A DNA stretch of 64,000 bases from Mesaphorura yosii (Eukaryota > Arthropoda > Collembola > Poduromorpha > Tullbergiidae): positions 1 through 64,000 of the forward strand of contig WIXG01000206.1 of NCBI GenBank assembly GCA_009869945.1, given 5' to 3'. Shown piece after piece: positions 1 to 10,766 of the stretch. The notes beneath the pieces are model-generated. The model was given only the letters and a program-made list of their open reading frames with translations. It was not told where the DNA came from and ran no database searches. Numbering within the stretch: position 1 is the first letter of the stretch; each line of letters begins with the position of its first letter. The position numbers and the translations under genes were made by a program.

Positions 1-1230
1 GTTGAATTCGTTGTAATAAATCCACGGTATAAAAATCTCGACCCGGTCACACAATGCATTTTTTACATTTCACCACCCGGTCACTTACGGTCGCCCGGTA
101 TCATACAGCACCAGTACCGTGTTTCCTTCAAGACTCTAAGGCTTTGACTTGCAAAAGTAGACTTGGCTGAGCAATTTACGGTGAAGGGGTGTGGAATTTC
201 AAGATTTGTGGCAATAAATTATTCGAAAAGGCTGCGACTTATTTTTAGACGCACCTTTTATTATGATGCCTTGGAGCCAAATTTCAAGACAATGGGTTGC
301 TGAATTCCGTCATTTCCTATCCATCCGTTCCCTGCCTTCGTCTCCACGCGTCTACGCTGCTTCACTTTGGTCCATTGTTTCATTTCCCTGTTCTAAAAAG
401 TAGTCACACAAATTCCAGTACAAATTGAAATGGTCGGGCGATCACCTTCTTTCTTTCGTTGCGTGCCAAGTGATCAATCAAGTAACAGCAACAATACGTC
501 CTCAATTAAATTACTTAGCCAAGAAGATGCCTCAAAATAAAATATTTTAGAATGTTTTAGAATTTATTTATTTTTAAAGTTCAAAAGCTTTTATAAACAT
601 TCAAGCTCATTTTTAGTGGAGAATTTGTTGGGTTGCAGGTGGTTTTTACCAAATCAGGTGCAATTAAAGTCCTGTACTCAGATTATGCGGGCTCAAACTA
701 GTTAACCTATTTAAAGGTAAAATTGTTGATAAAACCGTTAGAATTTTAAGTTAAAATGAGATTATTAATCATCAACTGTACTGCATGGGTGCAAAGTAAT
801 TCATGCCGCATGTGATGGATAAATAAAAGATTACTTTTATGTTATTGAACGGAATCAAGAATCAAGTAAGGTTATCAAGGCAAAGAATCGTTGGTTAATT
901 TTGGAGGTGAATTCAGATTGCCGGTAGTCGGTGGAGTCTGAATTAATTTCCTCATGGTTTTCATAACGATGATCATCGCTCTTCATAAACAACGATGACA
1001 ACGAACCACGAAATACGAACACTGTGTTGACAAAATCAACGCGTGCCGTTTATTGCTTTCCATTGTATTCATACACTCAGAGATGGGATAAAGATCTTGG
1101 ACGACTGTTGCTCCACAGGACAGTTTTATCATTCCAAAGTTCGCAAAGGCCAACATAAAATCCACGTCTAAATTCTTCGACCTAATTGGAAAATCGGAAT
1201 TTGTACTAATATCCAGCTTATCAAGATTCA
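1..1230. other. Non-coding left edge
   Basis: I see no supported gene in this stretch. It is AT-rich, and its open frames are short with no recognisable protein signature. The word CCCGGTCAC occurs at about 43 and 69, and a related CCCGGTATC occurs near 95, which is a weak local repetition only. The stretch lies downstream of the minus-strand phospholipase gene and upstream of the arginine-kinase-like fragment. Confidence 0.5.
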
Positions 1231-1283
1231 AGATGCTGCTTTGTGGTGCCGCACTCTGCCGTGGTAAGAGAGCCCATGGCAAA

Positions 1284-1388
1284 CCTGTGGATCCTGAAAC
1301 TCCCGAGAGGTTGAAGGCAGCGTTCCGAAAGCTGCAAGCAGCCCAAGATTGCCACTCTCTTCTAAAGGAACACCTGACACTAGAAATC
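1284..1388 (+). pseudogene. Arginine kinase N-terminal fragment (probable pseudogene or lone exon)
   Basis: The plus-strand frame encodes about 35 residues beginning PVDPETPERLKAAFRKLQ and continuing through DCHSLLKEHLTLEI. This follows the pattern of the conserved N-terminal domain of arthropod arginine kinases (ATP:guanido phosphotransferases), where a Leu-Glu-Ala-Phe-x-Lys-Leu-Gln helix is followed by a Cys/Ser-Lys-Ser-Leu-Leu-Lys-x-His/Tyr-Leu-Thr segment. Intact enzymes make phosphoarginine from ATP and arginine as an energy buffer. The resemblance stops abruptly after the Leu-Thr-x-Glu-Ile segment. A different frame just downstream (about 1390-1412) reads Lys-Ser-Asp-Phe-Gly, reminiscent of the next conserved Lys-Thr-Ser-Phe-Gly block, so a deletion with frameshift is plausible. 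No phosphagen-binding or catalytic domain is visible anywhere in the window. It may be a decayed partial duplicate, or less likely one exon of a gene with very distant partners. The family call rests on my recall of the pattern. Confidence 0.5.
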
Positions 1389-1583
1389 CAAAGTCAGACT
1401 TTGGCGACGGCATGCATGCATATGTGTTCGAATTTCTGTAAGCAAATTCTTACTTCTTGGTTCTAGAAATTAATCTTGGCTAAATTGCCCTAAGCCCTAA
1501 TTTTAATTTTTGCCTGAATAAACGATAAACGCTGAATGAAGTAACTACACACGTACGGGCGTATCAGCAATTATTAAATTAAA

Positions 1584-1589
1584 TTTATT
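1584..1589 (-). terminator. Poly(A) signal of the patatin-like phospholipase gene
   Basis: The minus strand reads AATAAA here, about 33 bases past the TAA stop at 1622-1624. That is a normal distance for a polyadenylation signal in a short 3' untranslated region. Confidence 0.6.
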
Positions 1590-1621
1590 GACAAGAGCTT
1601 CAAAAGTCACAGATTACATTT

Positions 1622-3241
1622 TTAGGCACCGGAATTGACATTGACAATTTGGAACTCGGGAGCCAGATTAAGACAAATGTTTTGAATTCTTTCAAGATTA
1701 ATGTTCCCGTACGCCTTGGCGTGGAAGATCATGTTGACTAGCTTCTGGTTGTCCGTCTCGTCAAGTTCGATTGGCTCCGGAAGGACCGGGTTAAGTCGTA
1801 CGTATTGACATTCGGCGTTTTCGCAATGCGAGACGGCGTGCTGCACCACCTCGTCGTCGGTCTTTGTGACTTGGTTGAGCAGCACGATGAGAAGTCTCTT
1901 CGCCACCGCTATTTGACTCATCCAAGACCGGGAAACCGTGAAATCCACGCTGCTGACGCTTTTCGACTTCGACTTGCGTTTGATGGCTGCGGCGGGCGCC
2001 TTCCCCGTTCCAAGTGAAAGGACGAACCCGTTCTTCAGACTCTTCTCCTCGGCTGCTCTCCCCACCTGAGTAATTTTGTCCAATGCGAGCAGCGTTGGGT
2101 TGTTTGCAGTCAGTCCCCCGTCGTAGTACAAGGTTCCCGTCTCAGGATCGATGTACGGGTTGAAATAGTACGGAGCGGCGGAGGTGCAACGGGCAACTTC
2201 CCAAATATACTTGTCCATAGTCTCGGGATCATAATTTGTAAAGACGATGGACTGCGGAGTCTGAGTCTCTCTTCGGATAGTTGCCGACGTGATGACGCAT
2301 CTGCATGCATGGAAAATGGCTTCAAAAGTAGAATATTAATTAATTTAATTGCATGCGTTAATTAACTATCACCTTATTCTGCTTGCAGGAATGGCACTCA
2401 TCTTCGTGTCTGGCCCAAAAACCTCCTTCAGCTTGAGTTCCAGATTGTCGACGCTGTACGGCGGTGAGCCAGCGAAAATATCGTCTTTCAGCTTGAAGTA
2501 CATTTTCCTACAATCTGCTGCGGAGTATCCAAGACTCAGGTACAAGGCAATGAGCCCGCCAGTGCTGGTGCCCACGATCCAGTCAAAGTAATCAGTTATC
2601 TTTCGATTCCCCTGCGGGAAGCATTTTTCTATTTGGTCGAGGATCTCGATCGGCACAAAGCCGCGAGTGCCCCCGCCGTCGATGCAAAGCACGCGATCTC
2701 CGTTCACTTGATGCACGAAGGGTGATCCAGACCCACAAGAATCCGGCGGCGGCTCCACAATCTGGTAAACTGTGTAGGCCGGGGACTTCTTAAATAGTAA
2801 TGATAAATGGGGTGGTAGTAATTTTGGAAATCGGTCGGTGGTAAGGAATTCAGACTGTCGGGGGTCAAAAGCCGTTAACATATACTCAATCACACAAGGT
2901 TTAAAAAACCCCTCCAAAAGTGTATAGTCTTCGCTGTTCATCTCCATCATCATTTGTATCATCTCCAGAGGAGTAAGGCCTTCACACTCGAACCATCCGG
3001 GAACCTTATCATCCCGCATCCAACTCGCAATATTCATGTTCTCGCTTGAAAGACGACAGGCGAGGTCCGGACGGAATGCCAAGAGAGCTTGGACGCTGAC
3101 CACGTCTTTTCGATAACACGCGCCGTGGATCTCTTCTTCAGGAGTGATGCTGCCACTCGCCAACTTGCCAATCAGGTCATCCAGCGCCGACCGCTCTTGC
3201 TTCGACAATTTAATCTTCAGTTTTCCCGAGTTTTCTTCCAT
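1622..3241 (-). CDS. Patatin-like calcium-independent phospholipase A2 (iPLA2-like), 2 exons
   Basis: Predicted 515-residue enzyme that hydrolyses acyl ester bonds of phospholipids (patatin/group VI PLA2 family). Exons are 3241-2373 and 2300-1622. The 72-base intron has a GT donor (AATAAG|GTGATA) and a CATGCAG acceptor, and it joins in frame across the Arg290 codon. The catalytic signatures are complete: oxyanion-hole glycine loop DGGGTRG at residues 188-194, nucleophile elbow GTSTG at 224-228 (Ser226), and catalytic Asp350 in YYDGG. ANNP follows at 355-358. Residues 1-180 are poorly conserved. The stretch around 38-125 (HGACYRKDVVSVQALL, GLTPLEMIQMM) resembles degenerate ankyrin repeats, which animal iPLA2 enzymes carry in larger number. 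I chose Met1 at 3241 because translation looks ordinary from there. A CAG acceptor-like site lies just upstream (about 3255), so a 5' untranslated or short extra N-terminal exon is possible. No signal peptide is evident, which suggests a cytosolic or membrane-associated enzyme. Confidence 0.88.
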
Positions 3242-3477
3242 TATGATGCTGTCTGCACGGAGACGACAAACCACTGATTCCCTTCACTAATTAGGCTCCA
3301 CCCCTCGTAGAGTACTCAATCAACTGGTTAGGCGCAGAAATGATACGACAATTAATCAACTAATTAGAGTGTATGTTGTGGGCTGCGGCTGTAGACTAAA
3401 CTTGAACTTAAGTTGGTAGCAAGTAGGCAGTGTTGAACCTGAGAGACTGAAATCTGCCGGTTTGAATGAGTCATTGA

Positions 3478-3513
3478 GCGGTACGACGATGTGGCGCGGT
3501 ACGACGATGTGGC
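3478..3513. repeat. Two-copy 18-bp tandem repeat
   Basis: The unit GCGGTACGACGATGTGGC occurs twice head to tail (3478-3495 and 3496-3513), and a partial GCGGTGC follows. It lies about 240-270 bases upstream of the phospholipase start codon, so it is in or near that gene's promoter or 5' untranslated region. It is CpG-rich compared with its surroundings. Confidence 0.85.
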
Positions 3514-4061
3514 GCGGTGCGGTGCAGAGTTCGCAATTCGCAAGGAATGGCTCAACCCAGAGATCGTACGATCTCTGCAGGCGAGACGAGAGAGGAAGCT
3601 TCGGGGCATTGAGAAGACAAAGAGAATGAAATGCAACAATTAAATCTCCTCCAACGTCCAACTTCCATTAATTTTAAGTTTAATGTCTCTGTCTGAACTG
3701 AATAAACGTCAATTACGCATGAATTTTGCATAAATTTTGACCTTCGAAGCCTCCGCACCGTCTTTTGGTAAAATTTCGAAGTGACCTCATGAAATAGTGA
3801 ATTGTTCCCAATTAAATGTGTATCACACAGGAGCGGTTTATCGTCGTTTGATTCTGGGTGTGAACATAATTGGAAAGAAATTGCAATTCTCGCATCACAG
3901 AATCGCTTGGGATTTTTGACGTTCTGTCCATCAAACTTGGACACAACGATTCGAGCTTCCGTCCATATCAAGTTGCCAAAGCTTGGGGCTAATCGTCAGA
4001 AATTGGAGGACGTCGCTAAGCAATACTCGCTTCAGGTGATGATTAAATGCTAGCACGGTAC

Positions 4062-4076
4062 TGCATTGCATTGCAT
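4062..4076. repeat. (TGCAT)3 pentanucleotide repeat
   Basis: Three perfect tandem TGCAT units. This is one of many short period-5 arrays in the non-coding part of the window. Confidence 0.8.
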
Positions 4077-4679
4077 GAATGGGGCAGGATGGAACTTAAT
4101 AGGAATTGTGGGTTCTGACAACAGGTCCGTGGAACAAGCGGAGAGCACACCGAGTCTGTGGGTGGAGTGTACGGCATTTCAAACAAGAGGCGTCTTGGGC
4201 TGACCGAGTTTCAAGCAGTTAAGGAAATGCCAGACGGCAATTTGGAACTCATCAAACCTGAGAGATCCATGTAAATCTGGCCTGATATCAACCCAACCAA
4301 TCGGCGACTTCATTGACAGACTCGAGTAGGAAAGCTATTAATGCAAGTATAAATTCAACTGATGATCAAATCAAAATTGAATAAACTTTAGCATTCACGG
4401 TTCAGGCTCGGTGTATTACTCTTTGACCACCTCTTCTTTAAATCCGCATATACACGTTTGTTCCAAGTCTTATCTTATCAACTTATGGACTTGAAATAGT
4501 CAACAACTAGAAAAATATTGAAACAGGTGCATCGATTGACAACAGGTCTACGTGATGTCAGTCCAGAGTCCTGTGCTGCAACTTAAACTTTGTATTTGTT
4601 GCGCTGGTACTCTCCTCCCGCATGGATGTAAATGCCCTGAACTCAGGTTGCTGTCTGTCATGCATTGCCAATACAGTAC

Positions 4680-4685
4680 TTTATT
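4680..4685 (-). terminator. Poly(A) signal of the hydroxylase/desaturase gene
   Basis: The minus strand reads AATAAA about 34 bases beyond the TAG stop at 4719-4721, a normal position for 3' end formation. Confidence 0.6.
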
Positions 4686-4718
4686 CAATTAAATTATTAA
4701 CGTGTAACGAATGTCAAA

Positions 4719-6461
4719 CTATTTTGTCAGCCTGTTCAAGTCTTCATCTTTTAAATCGTATGCACGCGTGTTGTTCTGATAAGCGAGCGGATTCTCCGAA
4801 TTGCGTTCTTGTATGTCCCGCTGAAGCTCTTCTGGCGTGGCCTCGTCCAACGATTTCCCGAATCCATAAAATATGTCCTCGCGGTAGATGCGGTCCTTCC
4901 TCCTGCAGGTTCCGTGGATTTTGTCCCACAGCTCCATGTTGAATCCAAAGTTCACGTGAAAGTACTGATGATGGTTATCGTGAAAAATGCAGTCTGGCTG
5001 CCACGGCTGTGATAAGAACACACACACAACTTCATCACGTGCCTTTTACACCAATTGACAAATTTAGTCCTAAAATTCAGAGACCTGCCACCAAGCCCTC
5101 TTGAAGTTGATTCCTGAGTGATCAATGATTCCATGATAGTAAATGTACATCAGGAGCCCAGACAGCACCGCCCAGTGCGTTGGCATGAAGAACATTGGTG
5201 AAATCAGACAAAATTGCAAGTACACAAATTCAACCGGGTGGATCGCCGTCACAGAAAACGATGTTGGTTGCTTGTACGTGTGATGCAGTTTATGGAAGTT
5301 CTTGTACAGCCAGGGCGTGTGGAATAGCCGATGATTCCAGTACGTGATGTAGTCCTGCGAAGAACACAGATCACAGTTAACATTAACTTAACACGGAATA
5401 TACACACAAGCGTCTAGTATTATTATTCAGATTTTACCTGGTACATGAAAATGAGCGGAATCTGTGCAAGAAACCAGAGCCAGCCGTACTCACTAATTTC
5501 GAAATAGACGAACGACCAGCCACCGTTCTTAACGTAGCATGCAAGAGCTGCCATAATTGCACTGCAAAGTTATAAAAACGATCAAAGACGATGTTCACAT
5601 AACTTTCGAACGAGTTGCAGAACATTGCAATAAAATAAATTTTGAAACGGCGGCCGTGGATCGTGAGACAAACCTTCCAAAAACCAACGACACGGATCCG
5701 ACCATAATTTCATGGCGCTCCAATTCGGGGCTCAACCAATTGTACGGCTGACATTTCCAGGACTCTGCTTTGTCCCGCTGACGAACGTAGTAGTACCACT
5801 GCAAGCAATTCAGCACCATTGAAATGAGTGTAATAATAACTACAAGCCCTTCAAGCACCCATATTCTTATTGAAAAACCCTCAAGCAGGCCTTGATTTTG
5901 ATTGTGTCAACGTACATGTTGGAATCCACCAAATCCAAAGTATGCAACGTAAGACACCATTGCGGATGACAGGAAAAATGTGAGGTATCCCTCAAATCTG
6001 ACTGCAATCCATTCTTGCATTGAATTAATCAGTTGGTCCGACTCTTCCCTGTAATTCTCTGAACCACCGGACGAAAGATACTTCATGAAGTAGACTGCGA
6101 ACAGCAGCCATTCTCCTAAGCAAAGAAAACCCCGACCTCGCGTTTAATTACGCTGTAAATTATACGGTAACCTCGACAAAGGCGGCGTTTGCGAACCTCT
6201 GGCCGTGATTCCCAAGACAAAGAGGGACATCGAAGCAATTAGCGAGCCGACGTTGGCTGGCAGCTTTGAAAACACCTTTTCAATGGATGCGTCATACTTC
6301 TCGCCCCAGAACAGCAAGTTGGAGAAGTGCTCGACTAACGATTTCCCAAAGATGACGGGAGAGTGCACCTCGTCCTTCACTTCGTTTGTTGGAGCGAGTT
6401 TCGCTTGCTTGGAAGTTGTGCGTGGGAATTTGTCTACCGGGGCAGCAGGTTTCGGTGTCAT
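4719..6461 (-). CDS. Lathosterol oxidase / C5-sterol desaturase-like membrane di-iron enzyme, 6 exons
   Basis: Predicted 423-residue member of the fatty acid hydroxylase superfamily. It is closest in pattern to SC5D/ERG3-like sterol C5-desaturases, integral ER-membrane enzymes that use a histidine-bound di-iron centre and O2. Exons are 6461-6197, 6115-5916, 5798-5674, 5561-5438, 5354-5085 and 5006-4719. All junctions are GT-AG and keep frame. The three histidine boxes are HRLFH (246-250), HKLHH (259-263) and HDNHH (337-341). His312, His317 and His345 are probable extra ligands, and FNMELWDKIHG follows the last box as in C5-desaturases. Hydrophobic segments lie near residues 71-86, 90-100, 125-155, 198-238 and 270-315. 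A polar N-terminus (1-45) and an acidic C-terminal tail make it longer than vertebrate SC5D (about 300 aa). The start at 6461 has an AAAATG context; an in-frame ATG at 6539 is less likely. The substrate is not certain, because arthropods do not make sterols de novo, so a dietary sterol or a fatty acyl lipid is possible. Confidence 0.87.
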
Positions 6462-7934
6462 TTTGATCACACTCAACCTGAGACTCGCTTGCGAATTGAA
6501 TTCTGCAAACACCAAGCGTTTGTGAAGTGAATAATGCAAAGCAGCTGAAGCTCGTCAGCGATTCACCGCTGAAGTGGAAACGACTGTCTACCTGACTCCT
6601 GATCAATTGTCTTCTTGAAAACAAACTTTATCGCAAAGCGCGAACACTTTATGACATTTTATTCAAACCGGCGACGTGAACGCGGTGTCATGCATTTTGA
6701 CACTCAACTGAGACCAGCACGGACAGAATTGTTATCAGTTATCAGCAACGAAGCCAAATGGGTTCTTGTTTCGCAATATTCATCGATAAACGCCTTATGC
6801 CTTTACCAACCCAGGTGTAATCAGTAATCAAATCTTTGATCACTGAATTTCAACATACTGAATTTAATTTAACGGCGATGCGTGGCAGGGCGGTTTTCCG
6901 TTTGGGTGCTCTTGAATACAATTTCAGTGTAGGACGTCAGAATACGTATTCTAATTCGTCGTACTTTGAACGCGAATGAATTATGAATGCATGAAGTAGC
7001 TGGACTGGATTTCATGAATGATGTACACCATGAATCATATGCAAAAGTGCACGAGTACTGGCAGAAAGTATCAAAGTTTCCAGACTCGACGCTTACACTC
7101 TAAATCAGCTGCATTTTTGCACCAGCGCAGCAGCTGAGTCCCGTAAATTAAGTACAGGTCAAATACTTTGTGCCTCAAAAGTACCAGAACGTAAAAGCGC
7201 ACTATTTACGTATGAAACTTGAGTGCAGGTGAACTGAGTCTAAATTGTCAGAGTTCAACATTCACGATTCACAAGATTCGCTGCATGAGTGTGCGTGCAC
7301 TCAATCAGCGTTTGCGAATCTCAAAGTCCTATTTTTAGGTTCGTACTTGAAAACAGCAGGATTCAACTTCCAGCTGGCGGATGCGAATGTCGCGAATCGA
7401 GTCACATGGCGCTTTAAAGCTGTCATCGCCGAAATCAATTTGGAGTGTCGCATTCGTTTGCACGCAGGAAATATTTGTCAGCAGATTTCCAAACATTGAC
7501 ACTTTGGAATGGGAAGAAAATTTATGGGCCAATAAAAACAATCACGAAGACAGTGGAAAGCAGAAACCCAGTACAGAAGTAAGCAAAAGCATAAACGGAA
7601 CAAACGGCAGTTGAAAACCGTGCAAGTAGGAGTTGATGACGTTATAAGTCTAATTTGGTGGTTCACAAGCAGAATCGCATCACATCGCATCGCAGAATGC
7701 AGTTGCAGTTACGTTCAAATGTGGTACTAAATCTCAGTTTGAACTTGGTTGCTGACATAAATGAACCTAATCAAGCAAGCCATTACCACCACTCATCGCT
7801 CCATGGCGTAGTCGTGGGCTGCAAGTGCAAATGGTGGTGGTAAACGCACGCAGACGCTCCACAACTCCTCGCCGGGTAATATTTCAGTCGGTTCAACCCA
7901 CTTTTCGGTTCTTGAATTGTGCAATTAAAGAAAA

Positions 7935-7950
7935 CTGCTCTGCTCTGCTC
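7935..7950. repeat. (TGCTC)3 pentanucleotide repeat
   Basis: Three perfect TGCTC units (7936-7950) preceded by a matching C. Confidence 0.8.
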
Positions 7951-7982
7951 TTTGAAGCTGTTTGGAGAAAATAATCTCGCCG

Positions 7983-7997
7983 CGCCACGCCACGCCG
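7983..7997. repeat. (CGCCA)3 pentanucleotide repeat, last unit imperfect
   Basis: Two perfect CGCCA units and a third ending in G (CGCCG), only 33 bases from the TGCTC array. Confidence 0.75.
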
Positions 7998-9561
7998 CGT
8001 TGCTCACACATAAATTTGCTGAATTCTGCGGTCCCACCCTTCTGCTTTGTACTGCCAACAAATTAATGACTTGCTTTGCTGCTCGGTGCGGCAAGTACGA
8101 AGAGCGTTGACACGCCACGCCGGCAATGTGTACTCAATACTCAATACAGACTGCAAATTAACTTCCGATCCATGAACGTGGCTCTGACATTTACATGGCA
8201 AAGCAAGGGAGAGTCTGCGAGAGAGTTATGATCTAATTACGAAGGCTCGGCTTATCTTTATGGACGTGGAAGCAATTTGGGAAGGTTTACAAGAACGCGA
8301 ACGCAACTGCGAACGCCGAGCCGAATGCGAGATGATTTGGACGAGTTGTTGAGTATTTATGAGCCATGACACGCCAGAACTTACGACACGACCGCTCCTT
8401 GCTTATTTGAACCTTCTTGAACCCTTTTCCATAAAAACATAAAATTAACCCGACCTGAGCGAGCGAGCTTTGAAACCGAGAAACCGTGTGCATGTTGAAT
8501 GTTTGTAAAAACATGTACTTTTGCATCCACACATGCGAGCGCCCATAAAATACGAGATCGTTAACGACTTTTTAATTATCTTCTTGTTCGAGGACTTGAC
8601 TTGAAACTTGAACTTCAGGAACTTCTCGCAGACGTACTCTCGCTGTACGCTCACTAATTGCCCGTATTCTCACACAGGGACTAACAAATCTCAGTGGCTA
8701 ACTTAGTAATGCCGCAATGCGTTCGAAGTCGAAGGAGGTCATAAAAATTGTCCAGACACATTAAAATTAATGTTTACAATGTCAAAATGGCACGACTCTG
8801 AATAAAATTGATAAGCTGAACAAGAATACAAGCATCTCAAAACCAGGAGCCCAAAAATGCCAATTATCAACCCATTCATTCTTTGAGGAACAGCCAAGCC
8901 AATAAGCAATTCTTCCTCTGTCAAATCTCCATTACATCCGCCATCGCCACTTCACGCCGCAAGGGCAGGGACGGCAGTAAAGTAATTCTGGTTTAATTGA
9001 ATGGGAATTGCTGCTGAGAAATGTAATCACGAGTGGCAGAGTGCTACTGTAAACAAGCACTGTAAAATATTAGCATTTTAGCGTGGCGGTTGTTTACAAT
9101 AAATAACGAATTCGAGGCAAGTTCTCAGACAGGCGTTTTATCTCTTCGCGTACGAGGACGAGGAGGAATTGCTCCGAAGCCACGACAAGACAAAAGGCCG
9201 GAGGAGCGGAAAGTGCACGGAGCAGAAACAGATTAGATCAAAACAAGCTCATAATTTAAGTCTTGTTTTTTATGACCAGTGATAATTCATTGTGGCAGAT
9301 GTTCCATTTAATTGAAATAAAAGTTCACTACGAGAAAGAAGAGAAATTGGAAAGTCAAACGAGCCACATTTGTTTCGTGCAGCTGCCTTGTGTGAACGCG
9401 GATTTGTTTTTGGATTCAGTTCATCTTCTCCGTCCGGATTAAGCATCGGCTCAACTACTTCAATTGTCTTCTTGCAAAACGGAATTCATTTCTTTTGTCT
9501 TGTCGTTTTGGCATTCCTTCTTGGCAGCACTCTTCTTCGCCTTCCCTTGCCTTGACTTAGT

Positions 9562-9576
9562 TTGGCTTGGCTTGGC
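9562..9576. repeat. (TTGGC)3 pentanucleotide repeat
   Basis: Three perfect TTGGC units. A related CCTTGCCTTG sequence lies just to the left. Confidence 0.8.
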
Positions 9577-10563
9577 TTCCATTACTCGATGGATTTATGG
9601 GCCTTTCTGCTTTATCTTTGGGAACATGTCTCTTCATTTATCAACACTTTATTTCGCCGTAATCCTGCAATATACAATTTACTTTTATTGTTTTCGATTC
9701 GTAAATCAGAAGGATTTAAGACCTGCAATGCTCGAAATGCCTCATCTGAGATGGCAATAATGAAAAGCGGTTGATATGAGAAATTGCGGTGACACTCAAA
9801 ATGATGCGCCATTCGTTCACATGCATCTCGCATGCACTGATTAATCGAGTAAAATGAACGCAACACGCATTGCCTCGAAATTGAGGGCTAGCTAATCGGT
9901 TTGAAATTGATTTCGTAGTCATCAATCACTTTGCCTTTGCACTGCAGCAAATTAGCCAGAAAACGGCCAATACACAAGGGAATGGGAAAGAGAGATTAAA
10001 AAGATTTACACGTGGCAAACTTCTTCACATCTACTTTGTCTTTTTATTTTTATGTCCTCTCATTTAGAATGTAATACATATGGAGTCTCGCTCAGATTCT
10101 TACAGCTTACGGTCCAAAGTACTCAACCCTTTAATTCTGAAACGGCATTTTCATCTCTACAACTCACCAACTCAGCGTCGAGGAAGCTGACGCTGACAGT
10201 TATAAATTGAATTGTACAATTCATCAAAAGAGGACCTTCGCCTTGGTCAAGGTTCGCCTTTTCTTCTGGAAATTATTTTCGTATTTCGTGACTGGTTGCT
10301 GACCCTCGCCGAGTCTGGTCGGTCTCAAGTCTCAAGAGAGCCCTTCACACAATACCGAAGGCAATGTCCGTCCATGAAACTTTTTCAATGCCATCTTGTT
10401 TTGTTATTTGTTGGATCATTTGTACCAAGAACCCTTTCACGGATATTATTCAACCAACTCAGCTCGCAACTGATCATCGGCCGCGCCGGTCAGATGATGA
10501 TACCCAATTCGAGTCGAAAACAACTTCCGCTGAAGGTTCATGGGTAAATTAGCCTCGACAGAG

Positions 10564-10629
10564 TATTTAAAGCGGCGGTCCAGCCAGCAATTCTATCATT
10601 CCGGTGAACCCATCCAGTTGGACAGGATC
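10564..10629 (+). promoter_or_regulatory. Core promoter of the GYG-repeat gene: TATA + Inr + DPE
   Basis: TATTTAAA at 10564-10571 is followed by TCATTC at 10596-10601, an exact match to the arthropod initiator TCAKTY. With the A at 10598 as +1, the TATA box lies at -34 to -27. GGATC at 10625-10629 falls exactly at +28 to +32 and matches the downstream promoter element RGWYV. The correct mutual spacing of the three elements makes this a credible transcription start, giving a 5' untranslated region of about 169 bases before the ATG at 10767. Confidence 0.7.
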
Positions 10630-10766
10630 AGGATCCAGAAATCTCATACATTCATTGCGCTTGAGTCAGTGCGCTTAAAGTCCGTTTACATCAGTCAATT
10701 TTTGCATTGAAACGAGGTTTTGTGACGAACCATAGGTTTGCTGGTGGATTGCTTGCTTACGTTGAC

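Larger units (their letters stand above)
3242..4679. other. Intergenic region between the two minus-strand enzyme genes
   Basis: This stretch should hold the promoter and 5' untranslated region of the phospholipase gene and the sequence past the 3' end of the hydroxylase gene. I see no clear TATA box for the phospholipase. Open frames of up to 139 codons occur on both strands but overlap one another and lack motifs. It contains an 18-base tandem duplication (3478-3513) and three perfect TGCAT pentamers (4062-4076). Confidence 0.5.
6462..10563. other. Intergenic region between hydroxylase and GYG-repeat gene
   Basis: About 4.1 kb without a supportable gene. The left end should carry the promoter and 5' untranslated region of the minus-strand hydroxylase; a TTTGCAG acceptor-like site just upstream of its start hints at a 5' untranslated intron. 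The right end leads into the TATA box at 10564. Open frames are shorter than 112 codons and mutually overlapping. Short period-5 arrays occur at 7935-7950, 7983-7997 and 9562-9576. Confidence 0.5.

Noticed and set aside
5880-5915. A 36-base intron in the hydroxylase gene (joining FQH to GFSIRIWVLEG)
   Set aside because: It keeps frame but is far shorter than the other introns. Using the strong acceptor TTGCTTGCAG at 5799-5808 gives a normal 117-base intron and joins FQH to WYYYVRQRDKAE, which fits the family better.
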